Shown: in pieces, positions 33,795 to 47,365 of the stretch
Position numbering within the stretch: position 1 is the first letter of the stretch
Layout of the letters: each line of letters begins with the position of its first letter
Source: Kocuria subflava
GTDB taxonomy: Bacteria > Actinomycetota > Actinomycetes > Actinomycetales > Micrococcaceae
Assembly (NCBI RefSeq): GCF_012163155.1
Contig: NZ_JAAVUN010000009.1
Coordinates: forward strand, 1-64,000
Length of the DNA: 64,000 bases
Direction: 5' to 3'
Made by a program: the position numbers and the translations under genes
The notes under the pieces: model-generated
The model's database searches: none
Told to the model about the DNA's origin: nothing
The model's input: only the letters and a program-made list of their open reading frames with translations

Positions 33795-34058
33795 ATGTCG
33801 CAGACAACAGCCACCGATCGCCCCGGCGGCGAACCGGACGAAGCCCCCTCGGGGATCTTCGGCCGGATCTTGCTGTTCCTGCGCCAGGTCCTCGGCGAAC
33901 TGCGCAAGGTGCACACCCCCACGCGCGCGGAACTTGTGCAGTACGTGCTGGTGGTTCTGGTTTTCGTGGCCTTCATGATGGCGCTGATCTCCGTCTTGGA
34001 CCTCGGCTTCGGACAGCTGGCCATGCTGGTTTTCGGTGAGGGCACGATCGCCAACTAG
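33795..34058 (+). CDS. secE: Preprotein translocase subunit SecE
   Basis: An 87-residue SecE with a single TM segment ([21 protein letters not shown], about residues 47-67), an amphipathic surface helix [19 protein letters not shown] before it, and a polar N-terminus. It stabilises SecY in the translocon. ATG with GGAG 8 nt upstream. It lies between tRNA-Trp and nusG as expected. Confidence 0.95.
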   Translation: MSQTTATDRPGGEPDEAPSGIFGRILLFLRQVLGELRKVHTPTRAELVQYVLVVLVFVAFMMALISVLDLGFGQLAMLVFGEGTIAN

Positions 34059-34212
34059 AGCGCGGTTCGGCCGCACCGGCACCCCAAACAGATGCCTGCG
34101 GGAGTGCACTGATTCCATCCGGTCCTCGGAAGTTCAAGAAATCAGGCTCACCCGTAGGACTCACGGAGACCCTTGGGTCTCATACAGAGCAGAGGAAAGC
34201 AGGACACCTGAA

Positions 34213-35049
34213 GTGACCGAGCACCAGGCTGAGAACGACGTCGAACTCAACGCCGACTCCCCGGCCGAACAGCCCGTGGCTGAGCCGGCCGATCAGGCTG
34301 CCCAGGAGCCCACTGACTCCCTTTCCGTCCAGGAAGCGGACCTGCAGTTCGCGGATGACGCTCAGGCGTCCCCGGAGGTCGCCGCAGCCCAGGCCCCTGC
34401 GCACGAGCAGGACGCTGAGGCCGCCGATCCCCGCGCCGAATTCGCTGCCAAGCTGCGGCGCCAGGAGGGCGACTGGTTCGTCATCCACACCTACGCCGGT
34501 TACGAGAACCGCGTGAAGACCAACCTGGAGACCCGCATCCAGTCCTTGAACATGGAAGAGGACATCTTCCAGATCGAGGTCCCCATGGAAGAGGTCGTGG
34601 AGATCAAGAACGCCCAGCGCAAGACCGTGCGCCGCGTCCGGATCCCCGGTTACGTGCTGGTTCGCATGAACCTGACCGACGCCTCCTGGGGCGCTGTCCG
34701 CCACACCCCGGGTGTCACCGGGTTCGTGGGTCAGGACGCCTACAACCCCAACCCGCTGCGGATCGATGAAGTGGTTGACATGCTCAACCCGGTCTTCGAG
34801 ACCCCGCAGACCGCTGCCGACGGCGAGGCTCCCGCCGCCGCTGGTGGTGTCCCTGCAAAGGCTGCTCCGGCTGTGACCGTGGACTTCGAGGTCGGGGAAT
34901 CCGTGATCGTCAAGGAAGGCGCATTCGCAACCCTTCCGGCCACGATCTCCGAGATCAAGGTCGAGTCCCAGCAGCTGGTGGTTCTGGTTTCCATCTTCGA
35001 GCGCGAAACCCCGGTCACCATCGCTTTCGATCAGGTCTCCAAGATCTGA
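34213..35049 (+). CDS. nusG: Transcription termination/antitermination factor NusG
   Basis: A 278-residue NusG. The NGN domain begins [20 protein letters not shown] near residue 88, and the KOW domain is in the C-terminus ([26 protein letters not shown]). Between them is an Ala-rich spacer ([19 protein letters not shown]). The N-terminus has an 80-residue acidic, Ala/Gln-rich extension, present in many actinobacteria. GTG at 34213 is chosen over the longer frame, with AGGA about 10 nt upstream. It couples RNA polymerase to Rho or the ribosome. Confidence 0.94.
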   Translation: MTEHQAENDVELNADSPAEQPVAEPADQAAQEPTDSLSVQEADLQFADDAQASPEVAAAQAPAHEQDAEAADPRAEFAAKLRRQEGDWFVIHTYAGYENRVKTNLETRIQSLNMEEDIFQIEVPMEEVVEIKNAQRKTVRRVRIPGYVLVRMNLTDASWGAVRHTPGVTGFVGQDAYNPNPLRIDEVVDMLNPVFETPQTAADGEAPAAAGGVPAKAAPAVTVDFEVGESVIVKEGAFATLPATISEIKVESQQLVVLVSIFERETPVTIAFDQVSKI

Positions 35050-35082
35050 TCATTCCCGCCGCCTCCTTGATAGGGACGCACC

Positions 35083-35191
35083 GCGGTCGACGACGACCGC
35101 CACGGCCGGCTTGCTGGCCCCAAAACTTCGGCCAGCCCCGGGACACGCTTTGCCCAGGGCTGTGCCGTCCGGTCACCGCGCCACGGTGACC
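35083..35191 (+). terminator. Cluster of hairpins between nusG and rplK
   Basis: Three perfect short stems follow one another: GCGGTCG/CGACCGC (35083-35100), GCTGGCC/GGCCAGC (35113-35136) and GGTCACC/GGTGACC (35171-35191). They could end the nusG transcript or form the leader of rplK. No T run is present. Confidence 0.45.
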
Positions 35192-35247
35192 ACCCGCCGT
35201 CGTACGCTCCTGTGCGGCGGTACGTTCAGCAGAAAAGGACCATCACC

Positions 35248-35676
35248 ATGGCTCCCAAGAAGAAGGTCTCTGGCCTGATCAAGCTGCAGATCCAGGCTGG
35301 TGCCGCCAACCCGGCTCCGCCCGTTGGCCCCGCGCTCGGTGCGCAGGGCGTCAACATCATGGAGTTCTGCAAGGCCTACAACGCGGCCACCGAGTCGCAG
35401 CGCGGCAACATCATCCCCGTGGAGATCACGGTCTACGAGGACCGTTCCTTCACCTTCATCACCAAGACCCCTCCGGCCGCTCAGCTGATCAAGAAGGCTG
35501 CCGGCATCTCCAAGGGTTCCGGCGTCCCGCACACCCAAAAGGTCGGCAAGATCACCTGGGACCAGGCACGTGAGATCGCCACCACCAAGCAGGAAGACCT
35601 CAACGCCAACGACGTTGAGCAGGGCGCCAAGATCATTGCCGGCACCGCCCGCTCCATGGGCATCGAGGTCGAGTGA
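35248..35676 (+). CDS. rplK: 50S ribosomal protein L11
   Basis: A 142-residue L11, part of the GTPase-associated centre of the 50S subunit. Starts [31 protein letters not shown], with the conserved PPVGPALG loop near residues 22-29. ATG 35248 has AAAAGGAC upstream, and the longer frame upstream is not used. rplA follows after 113 bp. Confidence 0.97.
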   Translation: MAPKKKVSGLIKLQIQAGAANPAPPVGPALGAQGVNIMEFCKAYNAATESQRGNIIPVEITVYEDRSFTFITKTPPAAQLIKKAAGISKGSGVPHTQKVGKITWDQAREIATTKQEDLNANDVEQGAKIIAGTARSMGIEVE

Positions 35677-35789
35677 TTCGGGTTCTCCCGAACACCTGAG
35701 CTCCACCCGCTGGCAACAGCAGACAGACAACACGTGGCAGGGCCGAGCGCGGTCCGTAACGACCACGACTGCACAAGGAGAAGAAGCAG

Positions 35790-36494
35790 ATGGCCAAGCG
35801 CAGCAAGGCGTACAAGGCAGCAGCAGCCAAGATCGAAGAGGGCAAGCTCTACACCCCCGCTGAGGCGGTTGCCCTGGTGAAGGAGATCAACTCGTCCAAG
35901 GCAGATGCAACCGTTGAGGTTGCCATGCGCCTGGGTGTTGATCCCCGTAAGGCAGACCAGATGGTTCGCGGCACCGTGAACCTGCCCAACGGCACCGGCA
36001 AGACCGCCCGCGTGGTGGTTTTCGCCCAGGGTGACAAGGCAGCAGCGGCTGAGGCCGCAGGCGCTGACTTTGTGGGTTCCGATGACCTCATCGCCAAGGT
36101 GGCCGGTGGCTGGGTGGACTTTGACGCCGCCGTGGCAACCCCGGACATGATGGGCAAGGTGGGTCGCCTGGGCAAGGTCCTGGGTCCCCGTAACCTCATG
36201 CCGAACCCCAAGACCGGCACCGTGACCATGGACGTGGCCAAGGCTGTTGAAGACATCAAGGGCGGCAAGATCGACTTCCGCGTGGACAAGCACTCCAACC
36301 TCCACTTCATCATCGGCAAGTCCTCCTTCGACCAGAAGGCTCTGGCGGAGAACTTCGGTGCAGCTCTGGAAGAGGTGCTTCGTCTGAAGCCGTCCTCCTC
36401 CAAGGGCCGTTACGTCACCAAGATGACCGTGGCCTCCACCTTCGGCCCCGGCGTCCCGGTTGACCCGAACGCAACTGAGGTTTCGACCGACTGA
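35790..36494 (+). CDS. rplA: 50S ribosomal protein L1
   Basis: A 234-residue L1 of the mobile L1 stalk and, in many bacteria, a translational repressor of rplKA. Includes [30 protein letters not shown]-type region with the RNA-binding motif. AAGGAGAAG precedes the ATG. It ends with a strong terminator, so the classical four-gene L11-L1-L10-L12 run is broken here. Confidence 0.97.
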   Translation: MAKRSKAYKAAAAKIEEGKLYTPAEAVALVKEINSSKADATVEVAMRLGVDPRKADQMVRGTVNLPNGTGKTARVVVFAQGDKAAAAEAAGADFVGSDDLIAKVAGGWVDFDAAVATPDMMGKVGRLGKVLGPRNLMPNPKTGTVTMDVAKAVEDIKGGKIDFRVDKHSNLHFIIGKSSFDQKALAENFGAALEEVLRLKPSSSKGRYVTKMTVASTFGPGVPVDPNATEVSTD

Positions 36495-36511
36495 TTTCGG
36501 TCGACTCATCG

Positions 36512-36574
36512 AGCTGGTGGCAGTTCGGTACGGCATCATCACCTGATGGCGTACCGAACTGCCACCAGCTTTTG
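36512..36574 (+). terminator. Terminator of the rplKA unit
   Basis: Perfect 21-bp stem, arms 36512-36532 (begins AGCTGGTGGCAGTTCGG) and 36550-36570, 17-nt loop, then TTTT. Confidence 0.85.
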
Positions 36575-36668
36575 TGTGCCCTGTGCCGGGTGACGCCGCA
36601 GGGCTCGGTCCGGAGTGCGGCCTGCCGGTAGTGTGGACGGACGTCGCAGTCGTCACGAAAGGTCCGTT

Positions 36669-37820
36669 GTGAGCATCCCGCAGCCGGTGGTCATTCAGCA
36701 GGTCCGCATCCCGGACACCTTTGACGACGACGCCGCCCAGGTCTTGGGTGAAATCGCTGAACTGGTGCGCCGCTCCCGCGAGTCCGTGTGGGGCACGGGG
36801 GATCTGGTCAACGATGCCGAGGACCTGTTCCGGGATCTGCATGACCCGTGGGAACGGGTGGTGTTGCTGACCGCTCGAACTGACGGACAGTTGGCGGGGC
36901 GCGCGGAGGTGCGGCTGCCGTTGATCGTGGAAACACGCAGCGCCCAGATCTTCCTGGCAGTGGACCCGGATCATGAGACCGGGGGAGTGGGATCCGAACT
37001 GTTGGCGGCTGCCGAGTCCGTGGCACAGTCGGAGGCCCGCCGCGTGATGGTGATTCATTCCGAACACCCGGGCCCGCAAGACATCCAAGGCGATGGCCGA
37101 ATCGGCTCGGCCACGGGTGCCTTGCCGATCATTGATCCTGATGCCTGGATTTCAGCAGCTGACGGGTCGGGGCGCTTGCCGGTGGCCAACCGCCAGACAC
37201 GGTTCGCCGTCAGGTTCGGCTATGAACTGCAGACCGTCAGTGACGTCAGCCGCATCCGCGTGCCGCTGGACCCACACGAGCATGAGCGCCTGAGTTCTGA
37301 AGTCGAATCGCATCCAGGCGCTGAGGACTACCGCATCCACACCTGGATGGGTGCAGCACCTCAGAACTGGTTGGACTCCCTGGCCAAGCTCCATGAACGC
37401 ATCCCGTCGGACTCGTTCGTGCCGCCGCGGTTGTGGGCGGAGGAGCCGTGGGATGCAGACCGCGTGCGTCGCACGGAGGCGCTGCGGGAGGAGAACGGGG
37501 ACATCTCCCTGATGTCCGTGGTGGAACACGTGCCGAGTAGAGAGCTGGTGGGCATGACCGAGGTTGTGCTGCCGGGCCCTGATGCCAGCATCTGCTTCCA
37601 GGACGAAACCGTGGTGCTGCGGGACCACCGGGGCCGCAGGCTGGGGTTGCGCCTGAAGTTGGCCAACCTGGCGGCACTCGAACGGCAGACACCCAACGTG
37701 CATTCCATCTACGTGTGGACACACAGCGGCAACATCCGGATGAACTGGGTCAACCGCAGGTTGGGAGCCCAGACCCTGGGCCGTTCGGCCGTCTGGTCAC
37801 GCCGAGTCGGCATCGAATGA
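36669..37820 (+). CDS. GNAT-family N-acetyltransferase
   Basis: A 383-residue protein that looks like a duplicated GNAT fold. The first half shows VRLPLIVETRSAQIFLAVDPDHETGGVGSELL with the acetyl-CoA loop ETGGVGSEL (about residues 90-120), and the second half MTEVVLPGPDASICFQDETVVLRDHRGRRLGLRLKL with RGRRLGLRL near residue 330. The substrate is not recognised. GTG 36669 has GAAAGG 7 nt upstream. It lies between rplA and rplJ, breaking the L11 operon; its neighbours suggest position, not function. Confidence 0.75.
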   Translation: MSIPQPVVIQQVRIPDTFDDDAAQVLGEIAELVRRSRESVWGTGDLVNDAEDLFRDLHDPWERVVLLTARTDGQLAGRAEVRLPLIVETRSAQIFLAVDPDHETGGVGSELLAAAESVAQSEARRVMVIHSEHPGPQDIQGDGRIGSATGALPIIDPDAWISAADGSGRLPVANRQTRFAVRFGYELQTVSDVSRIRVPLDPHEHERLSSEVESHPGAEDYRIHTWMGAAPQNWLDSLAKLHERIPSDSFVPPRLWAEEPWDADRVRRTEALREENGDISLMSVVEHVPSRELVGMTEVVLPGPDASICFQDETVVLRDHRGRRLGLRLKLANLAALERQTPNVHSIYVWTHSGNIRMNWVNRRLGAQTLGRSAVWSRRVGIE

Positions 37821-37919
37821 GACATGGGCGGCCTGTCCCGTCGTCGTCGTGATTCGGCCTTTTTGCGGCTGATCGGCGGTGCCAGATGACGCATCTCAAG
37901 CCGGTTGCCTCACATCAAG

Positions 37920-37948
37920 TTGCGTGGCGCGCACATGGCGGTTACTCT
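37920..37948 (+). promoter_or_regulatory. Promoter of the rplJL unit
   Basis: -35 TTGCGT (37920-37925), 17-bp spacer, -10 TACTCT (37943-37948). It would give an about 230-nt leader before rplJ. Confidence 0.6.
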
Positions 37949-37954
37949 TGAGAC

Positions 37955-38132
37955 ATCCAAAGACCGTCGGTCGTGGTTCATCATGTATGCAGCACACCTG
38001 GTGCACACGTGAGGAACCGCCGTAAGAGCCCGCAAGGGCGTCCAACGCAGGTGTCCTGAACGTTTCTGTTCGTGCTTGATCTCCATGTCAAGTGTGTGCC
38101 TCAACGCCCTGGCTCCTGCCGGGGCGTTTTTT
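37955..38132 (+). promoter_or_regulatory. Ribosomal protein L10 leader with attenuator
   Basis: The region between the promoter and rplJ matches the position of the L10 leader (Rfam RF00557 in other bacteria), where the L10-L12 complex represses its own synthesis. It ends with an intrinsic terminator: AACGCCCTGGC (38103-38113) pairs with 38118-38128 with one G-U pair, followed by a T run (to 38132), so attenuation before rplJ is likely. Confidence 0.6.
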
Positions 38133-38178
38133 GTTGGGATTCGCACGGATGCGACCGGCCCACCAGGAAAGGAGTGCC

Positions 38179-38709
38179 ATGGCGAACCCGGAAAAGGCCG
38201 CCGCGGTAGCAGAGCTCAAGGAGCAGTTCTCTGTTTCCAATGCTGCTGTGCTGACCGAATACCGCGGTCTCTCGGTGGCTCAGCTCAAGCAGCTGCGCCG
38301 CGCACTCGGTGAAGAAGCCGAGTACGCCGTGGTGAAGAACACGCTGGCCGGCATCGCCGCCCAGGAAGTCGGCATCGACGCGTTCGAGGGCAAGCTCAAC
38401 GGCCCCTCAGCCATCGCGTTCGTTGCCGGTGACCCGGTCGCCGTCGCCAAGTCCCTGCGTGACTTTGCCAAGGAAAACCCGGAACTGATCCTCAAGGGCG
38501 GCTACATGGATGGCGCCGCACTTGATGAAGACGGAATCAAGAAGCTTGCGGACCTCGAGTCCCGCGAGGTTCTGCTGGCCAAGGTTGCCGGTGCCGCACA
38601 GGCATCGCTGTCCAAGGCTGCCGCACTGTTCCAGGCCCCGCTGTCCAAGACGGTCCGCACGGCCGAGGCCCTGCGCGCCAAGGTCGAGGAGACCGGCGAG
38701 GCTGCCTGA
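38179..38709 (+). CDS. rplJ: 50S ribosomal protein L10
   Basis: A 176-residue L10, the stalk base that holds L7/L12 dimers. Contains [16 protein letters not shown] and the C-terminal L12-binding helix. ATG 38179 has AGGAAAGGAG upstream, and the longer upstream open frame is not used. rplL follows. Confidence 0.97.
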   Translation: MANPEKAAAVAELKEQFSVSNAAVLTEYRGLSVAQLKQLRRALGEEAEYAVVKNTLAGIAAQEVGIDAFEGKLNGPSAIAFVAGDPVAVAKSLRDFAKENPELILKGGYMDGAALDEDGIKKLADLESREVLLAKVAGAAQASLSKAAALFQAPLSKTVRTAEALRAKVEETGEAA

Positions 38710-38808
38710 CGTCTCTGACGTCCCACACACCGCAAGACCCCAGATCTGAACGGTCCATCACCCACCACGGGTACGGACGCAGACTCAAACCAAGAAGGAG
38801 CCATCACC

Positions 38809-39195
38809 ATGGCAAAGCTTTCCACCGAGGAACTGATTGACGCTTTCAAGGAGCTCTCCCTCATTGAGCTCTCCGAGTTCGTGAAGGCCTTCGAGGAGAC
38901 CTTCGACGTCACCGCTGCCGCTCCGGCTGCTGTTGCTGTTGCTGGCGCTCCGGCTGCCGGCGGCGAGGCCGCTGCTGAAGAGCAGACCGAATTCGACGTC
39001 GTCCTCGAGGCTGCCGGCGACAAGAAGATCGGCGTCATCAAGGAGGTGCGCGCCCTGACCTCCCTCGGCCTGAAGGAGGCCAAGGACCTCGTCGACGGCG
39101 CTCCCAAGCCGGTCCTGGAAGGTGCCTCCAAGGAGGACGCCGAGAAGGCCAAGGAGCAGCTCGAGGCCGCTGGCGCAACCGTCACCCTCAAGTGA
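38809..39195 (+). CDS. rplL: 50S ribosomal protein L7/L12
   Basis: A 128-residue L7/L12 stalk protein. N-terminal dimerisation domain, Ala/Gly/Pro-rich hinge ([20 protein letters not shown]), and the C-terminal GTPase-binding domain with [26 protein letters not shown] precedes the ATG. Confidence 0.97.
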   Translation: MAKLSTEELIDAFKELSLIELSEFVKAFEETFDVTAAAPAAVAVAGAPAAGGEAAAEEQTEFDVVLEAAGDKKIGVIKEVRALTSLGLKEAKDLVDGAPKPVLEGASKEDAEKAKEQLEAAGATVTLK

Positions 39196-39222
39196 GTTCC
39201 GCGGCTTGAGCCGCATCTTGCT

Positions 39223-39261
39223 GAACGAACCCCGTGCACTTCAGGTGCACGGGGTTCGTTC
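39223..39261 (+). terminator. Terminator after rplL
   Basis: Perfect 17-bp stem, arms 39223-39239 (GAACGAACCCCGTGCAC) and 39245-39261, 5-nt loop, no long T run. Confidence 0.75.
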
Positions 39262-39280
39262 GTTTGTGCCGTTCTTCCCC

Positions 39281-39370
39281 GCCGAGCCGCGACTTGTACC
39301 GGTGATCTCGGCCGAGCAGTGACTTGTGCCGCCCATGAGCCCTGATGGGCGGCACAACCCACTGCTCGGC
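39281..39370. repeat. Imperfect repeated hairpin unit before rpoB
   Basis: GCCGAGCCGCGACTTGTACC at 39281 resembles GCCGAGCAGTGACTTGTGCC at 39311, 30 bp apart. The second copy forms a 26-bp stem (39311-39336 with 39345-39370, two mismatches). It looks like a dispersed intergenic element; no second complete copy lies in this window. Gap 39196-39665 otherwise holds terminator and promoter only. Confidence 0.5.
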
Positions 39371-39436
39371 GGGTGGGGCGGGGTGCCCGGCGACGACGAC
39401 GGGCGCGGAAGACTAGCAGGAAGTTCCATCCGGTGG

Positions 39437-39465
39437 TGGACACGGCGCGTTCTGTGGCCTATTCT
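39437..39465 (+). promoter_or_regulatory. Promoter of rpoB
   Basis: -35 TGGACA (39437-39442), 17-bp spacer, -10 TATTCT (39460-39465). The leader to the rpoB start is about 195 nt. Confidence 0.65.
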
Positions 39466-39665
39466 GGATCTTTGCGTCGTCCCTGATTTCAGCGTGCCTT
39501 CATATAGCGGTGGGCGCCCCTTCGGAACCATCAACCCCGTACTTCCCCCTAGTCAGCATCACTGAGACCCCTGGTCCGGTGCATCGTTGAGCCGGAGTTG
39601 ATGAGACCGTCACATCGGACGGGAACCGCGCGATTCACTTGCAGATCTGTGGAAGGAATCTCATC

Positions 39666-42600
39666 TTGGTCGCCTCGAGCACCGATTCGTCCGTCACCGC
39701 AAGCACGACAGGGAACAACACCCCGCGTCGTGTCTCTTTCGCAAAGATTCACGAGCCCCTGGAGGTCCCCAACCTCCTGGCGCTGCAGACCGACAGCTTT
39801 GACCGTCTGGTCGGCAACGAGAAGTGGCAGGAGCGCCTGCGCCAGGCACAGGACGCCGGCCAGACCGGTGTTCCCACCACCTCGGGGCTCTCAGACATCT
39901 TCGAGGAGATCTCTCCGATCGAAGACTTCCAGGGCACCATGTCCCTGTCCTTCACCGAGCCTGAGTTCTACGACCCCAAGTACACGGTCGAAGAATGCAA
40001 GGACCGTGACGCCACCTACTCGGCCCCGCTGTACGTCAAGGCCGAGTTCATGAACAACACCACCGGTGAGATCAAGCAGCAGACCGTTTTCATGGGCGAC
40101 TTCCCGCTCATGACTGACAAGGGCACGTTTGTGATCAACGGCACCGAGCGTGTTGTTGTCTCCCAGCTGGTGCGTTCCCCGGGTGCCTACTTTGAAAAGG
40201 GCCAGGACCGGAACTCGGACAAGGACATCTTCTCCGCCAAGATCATCCCGTCCCGCGGTGCATGGTTCGAGCTCGAGATCGACAAGCGCGATCAGGTGGG
40301 CGTGCGTCTGGACCGCAAGCGCAAGCAGTCCGTGACTGTTCTGCTCAAGGCCCTGGGCTGGACCGAGTCCAAGATCCTGGAAGAGTTCGGCGAGTTCGAC
40401 TCCATCCGTGCCACCTTGGAGAAGGACACCACGGAGACCCGCGAGGATGCCCTGCTGGACATCTACCGCAAGCTGCGTCCGGGCGAGCCGCCCACGGTTG
40501 ATGCTGCCCAGCAGCTGCTGGACAACATGTACTTCAACCCCAAGCGCTATGACCTGGCCAAGGTCGGGCGCTACAAGATCAACCGCAAGCTCGGTATCGA
40601 CAAGGGCTTTGACGACCCCGATGCCTCGGTGCTCTCCATCGAGGACATCGTGGCCATGATCCGTTACCTGGTCACCCTGCACGCCGGCGGCGACTCCATC
40701 CAGGGTGTCCGCGACGGCGAGGCACGCGAGATCCGGATCGACGTCGATGACATCGACCACTTCGGCAACCGTCGCATCCGTGCCGTGGGCGAGCTGATCG
40801 AGAACCAGATCCGTACGGGCCTGTCCCGTATGGAGCGTGTGGTGCGTGAGCGCATGACCACGCAGGACGTCGAGGCCATCACCCCGCAGACCCTGATCAA
40901 CATCCGCCCCGTGGTGGCTGCGATCAAGGAGTTCTTCGGTACATCCCAGCTGTCCCAGTTCATGGACCAGAACAACCCGCTGGCCGGTTTGACGCACAAG
41001 CGCCGTCTCTCCGCGCTGGGCCCGGGTGGTCTCTCCCGTGACCGCGCCGGCATGGAGGTCCGTGACGTCCACCCGTCGCACTACGGCCGTATGTGCCCGA
41101 TCGAAACCCCTGAAGGTTCCAACATCGGCCTGATCGGCTCGTTGGCCACCTACGCGCGGATCAACCCGTTCGGTTTCATCGAGACCCCGTACCGTCGCGT
41201 GATCGACGGTGTGGTGACCGACGACGTCGTGTACCTGACCGCCGATGACGAGCGCGGTGTCGTGATCGCCCAGGCCAACGCTCCGCTGACCGACGACCTC
41301 CGCTTTGCCGAGGACGCCGTGCTGGCCCGTGCCGCCGATGGTTCCGGTGAAGCTGTGCTGGTTGAGCCCGGTGACGTCGAGTTCATGGACGTCTCCCCGC
41401 GCCAGATGGTCTCCGTGGCCACTGCCCTGATTCCGTACCTGGAGCACGACGACGCCAACCGAGCCCTGATGGGTGCCAACATGCAGCGCCAGGCTGTGCC
41501 GCTGTTGGTGACCGAGGCCCCGCTGGTGGGCACGGGTATGGAGCGCTTTGCGGCCATGGACGCAGGCGATTCCGTGCTGGCCGTCAAGCCGGGTGTGGTG
41601 ACCGAGGTTGCTGCCGACCACGTGACCGTGGCCAATGACGACGGCACCACCAAGGACTACGTGGTGGGCAAGTTCGTCCGCTCCAACCCGGGCAACACCT
41701 ACAACCAGCGTGTGATCGTCTCCGAGGGTGACCGCGTGGAGAACCGTACGGTCATCGCCGATGGTCCCTCCACCGATCACGGTGAGTTGGCGCTGGGCAA
41801 GAACCTGCTGGTGGCCTACATGTCCTGGGAGGGCCTCAACTACGAGGACGCCATCATCCTCTCCCAGCGCATGGTCTCCGACGACGTCCTGACCTCGATC
41901 CACATCGAGGAGCACGAGATCGATGCCCGCGACACCAAGCTCGGTGCCGAGGAAATCACCCGTGACATCCCGAACGTCTCCGAGGAAGTGCTCTCCGCAC
42001 TGGACGAGCGCGGCATCATCCACATCGGTGCCGAGGTCCAGGCCGGTGACATCCTGGTGGGCAAGGTGACCCCCAAGGGTGAAACCGAGCTGACCCCGGA
42101 GGAGCGCCTGCTGCGCGCCATCTTCGGTGAGAAGTCCCGCGAGGTTCGTGACACCTCCCTGAAGGTGCCCCACGGCGAGTCCGGAACCGTGATCGGCGTG
42201 CGTGTGTTCGACCGCGACGACGACGGCGATGACCTCCCCGCAGGTGTCAACCAGGTTGTGCGTGTGTACGTGGCGCAGAAGCGCAAGATCACGGACGGCG
42301 ACAAGCTGGCCGGCCGTCACGGCAACAAGGGTGTGATCTCCAAGATCCTGCCGGTCGAGGACATGCCGTTCCTGGCTGACGGAACCCCCGTTGACGTGAT
42401 CCTGAACCCGCTGGGTGTGCCCGGCCGTATGAACCTGGGCCAGGTGCTCGAGGTTCACACCGGTTGGTTGGCCAAGCAGGGCTGGGAGATCGAGGGAAAC
42501 CCCGAGTGGCTGGATCGTCTGACCAACTTCCCCAAGTCCACGGGACAGGTCAACGTGGCCACCCCGGTGTTCGATGGTGCCCGCGAGGACGAGATCTTCG

Positions 42601-43172
42601 ACCTGCTGGATCACTCCAACACCACCCGTGACGGGGATCGTCTGATCAACCACACGGGAAAGGCCCAGCTGTTCGACGGCCGTTCCGGTGAGCCGTTCCC
42701 GGACCCGATCTCGGTCGGTTACCAGTACATCTTGAAGTTGCACCACCTGGTGGACGACAAGATTCACGCCCGTTCCACCGGTCCGTACTCCATGATCACC
42801 CAGCAGCCGCTGGGCGGTAAGGCTCAGTTCGGCGGTCAGCGTTTTGGTGAGATGGAGGTCTGGGCCCTGGAGGCTTACGGCGCCGCTTACACGCTGCAGG
42901 AGATCCTGACGGTCAAGTCCGATGACGTTCACGGGCGCGTGAAGGTCTACGAGGCGATCGTGAAGGGCGAGAACATCCCCGAACCGGGTGTCCCCGAATC
43001 CTTCAAGGTCCTGATCAAGGAAATGAAGTCCCTGTGCCTGAACGTCGAGGTCCTCTCGGCCGACGGCCAGACCATTGAGATGCGCGATGCGGATGACGAG
43101 GTCTTCCGCGCAGCCGAGGAGCTCGGCATCGACCTCTCCCACTCCGAGCCCAGCTCGGTCGAAGAGGTCTGA
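39666..43172 (+). CDS. rpoB: DNA-directed RNA polymerase subunit beta
   Basis: An 1168-residue RpoB. The rifampicin-binding region [20 protein letters not shown] with RLSALGPGG retains the residues of drug-sensitive enzymes (Q, D, H and S at the classical positions). [20 protein letters not shown] near residue 870 is the active-site region. TTG at 39666 (LVASSTDS) is chosen as in related Micrococcaceae, although a GTC follows; a longer open frame starts at 39639. GGAAGG is 9 nt before it. rpoC follows after 133 bp with a large hairpin between. Confidence 0.97.
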   Translation: MVASSTDSSVTASTTGNNTPRRVSFAKIHEPLEVPNLLALQTDSFDRLVGNEKWQERLRQAQDAGQTGVPTTSGLSDIFEEISPIEDFQGTMSLSFTEPEFYDPKYTVEECKDRDATYSAPLYVKAEFMNNTTGEIKQQTVFMGDFPLMTDKGTFVINGTERVVVSQLVRSPGAYFEKGQDRNSDKDIFSAKIIPSRGAWFELEIDKRDQVGVRLDRKRKQSVTVLLKALGWTESKILEEFGEFDSIRATLEKDTTETREDALLDIYRKLRPGEPPTVDAAQQLLDNMYFNPKRYDLAKVGRYKINRKLGIDKGFDDPDASVLSIEDIVAMIRYLVTLHAGGDSIQGVRDGEAREIRIDVDDIDHFGNRRIRAVGELIENQIRTGLSRMERVVRERMTTQDVEAITPQTLINIRPVVAAIKEFFGTSQLSQFMDQNNPLAGLTHKRRLSALGPGGLSRDRAGMEVRDVHPSHYGRMCPIETPEGSNIGLIGSLATYARINPFGFIETPYRRVIDGVVTDDVVYLTADDERGVVIAQANAPLTDDLRFAEDAVLARAADGSGEAVLVEPGDVEFMDVSPRQMVSVATALIPYLEHDDANRALMGANMQRQAVPLLVTEAPLVGTGMERFAAMDAGDSVLAVKPGVVTEVAADHVTVANDDGTTKDYVVGKFVRSNPGNTYNQRVIVSEGDRVENRTVIADGPSTDHGELALGKNLLVAYMSWEGLNYEDAIILSQRMVSDDVLTSIHIEEHEIDARDTKLGAEEITRDIPNVSEEVLSALDERGIIHIGAEVQAGDILVGKVTPKGETELTPEERLLRAIFGEKSREVRDTSLKVPHGESGTVIGVRVFDRDDDGDDLPAGVNQVVRVYVAQKRKITDGDKLAGRHGNKGVISKILPVEDMPFLADGTPVDVILNPLGVPGRMNLGQVLEVHTGWLAKQGWEIEGNPEWLDRLTNFPKSTGQVNVATPVFDGAREDEIFDLLDHSNTTRDGDRLINHTGKAQLFDGRSGEPFPDPISVGYQYILKLHHLVDDKIHARSTGPYSMITQQPLGGKAQFGGQRFGEMEVWALEAYGAAYTLQEILTVKSDDVHGRVKVYEAIVKGENIPEPGVPESFKVLIKEMKSLCLNVEVLSADGQTIEMRDADDEVFRAAEELGIDLSHSEPSSVEEV

Positions 43173-43189
43173 GCCGGCGCCTGCGCCCA

Positions 43190-43244
43190 GGTGAGCCGCC
43201 GTCGTCGTTGTGCACTGAGTCAGTGACGACGACGGCGGGTCACC
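43190..43244 (+). other. Long hairpin between rpoB and rpoC
   Basis: GGTGA (43190-43194) and CCGCCGTCGTCGT (43196-43208) pair with 43226-43244, and CACTG (43213-43217) pairs with CAGTG (43221-43225). The total is about 23 paired positions with a 4-nt bulge. No T run, so RNA processing or partial attenuation is more likely than termination. Confidence 0.6.
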
Positions 43245-43305
43245 CCACCGACTTCATCCAGACAAGATTTCAAGAAGAATTCACAGAAAGAGATCAAGGA
43301 TCCTT

Positions 43306-47190
<3,885 letters not shown>

Positions 47191-47242
47191 GCGTGCTTGC
47201 GTCACTGACCACAGTGACCACGGCTGATGCTTGATCAGCCAG

Positions 47243-47290
47243 GGTGAGGGCCCTTTCCCCGTTGCTGCGGGGGAGGGGACCTCACCTTTT
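47243..47290 (+). terminator. Terminator after rpoC
   Basis: GGTGAGG (47243-47249) pairs with CCTCACC (47280-47286), with an inner CCCC/GGGG helix, then TTTT (47287-47290). Confidence 0.8.
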
Positions 47291-47365
47291 GTGCTGTCCC
47301 CTCGTGTGCGGACAATGCGGGTTCACCTGCATCCAAGGCAGGGTTCCGGGTCTACCATGATGCCC

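Noticed and set aside
39891-43142. 1083-residue antisense open frame in rpoB
   Set aside because: Mirror of rpoB codon use; no recognisable domain.
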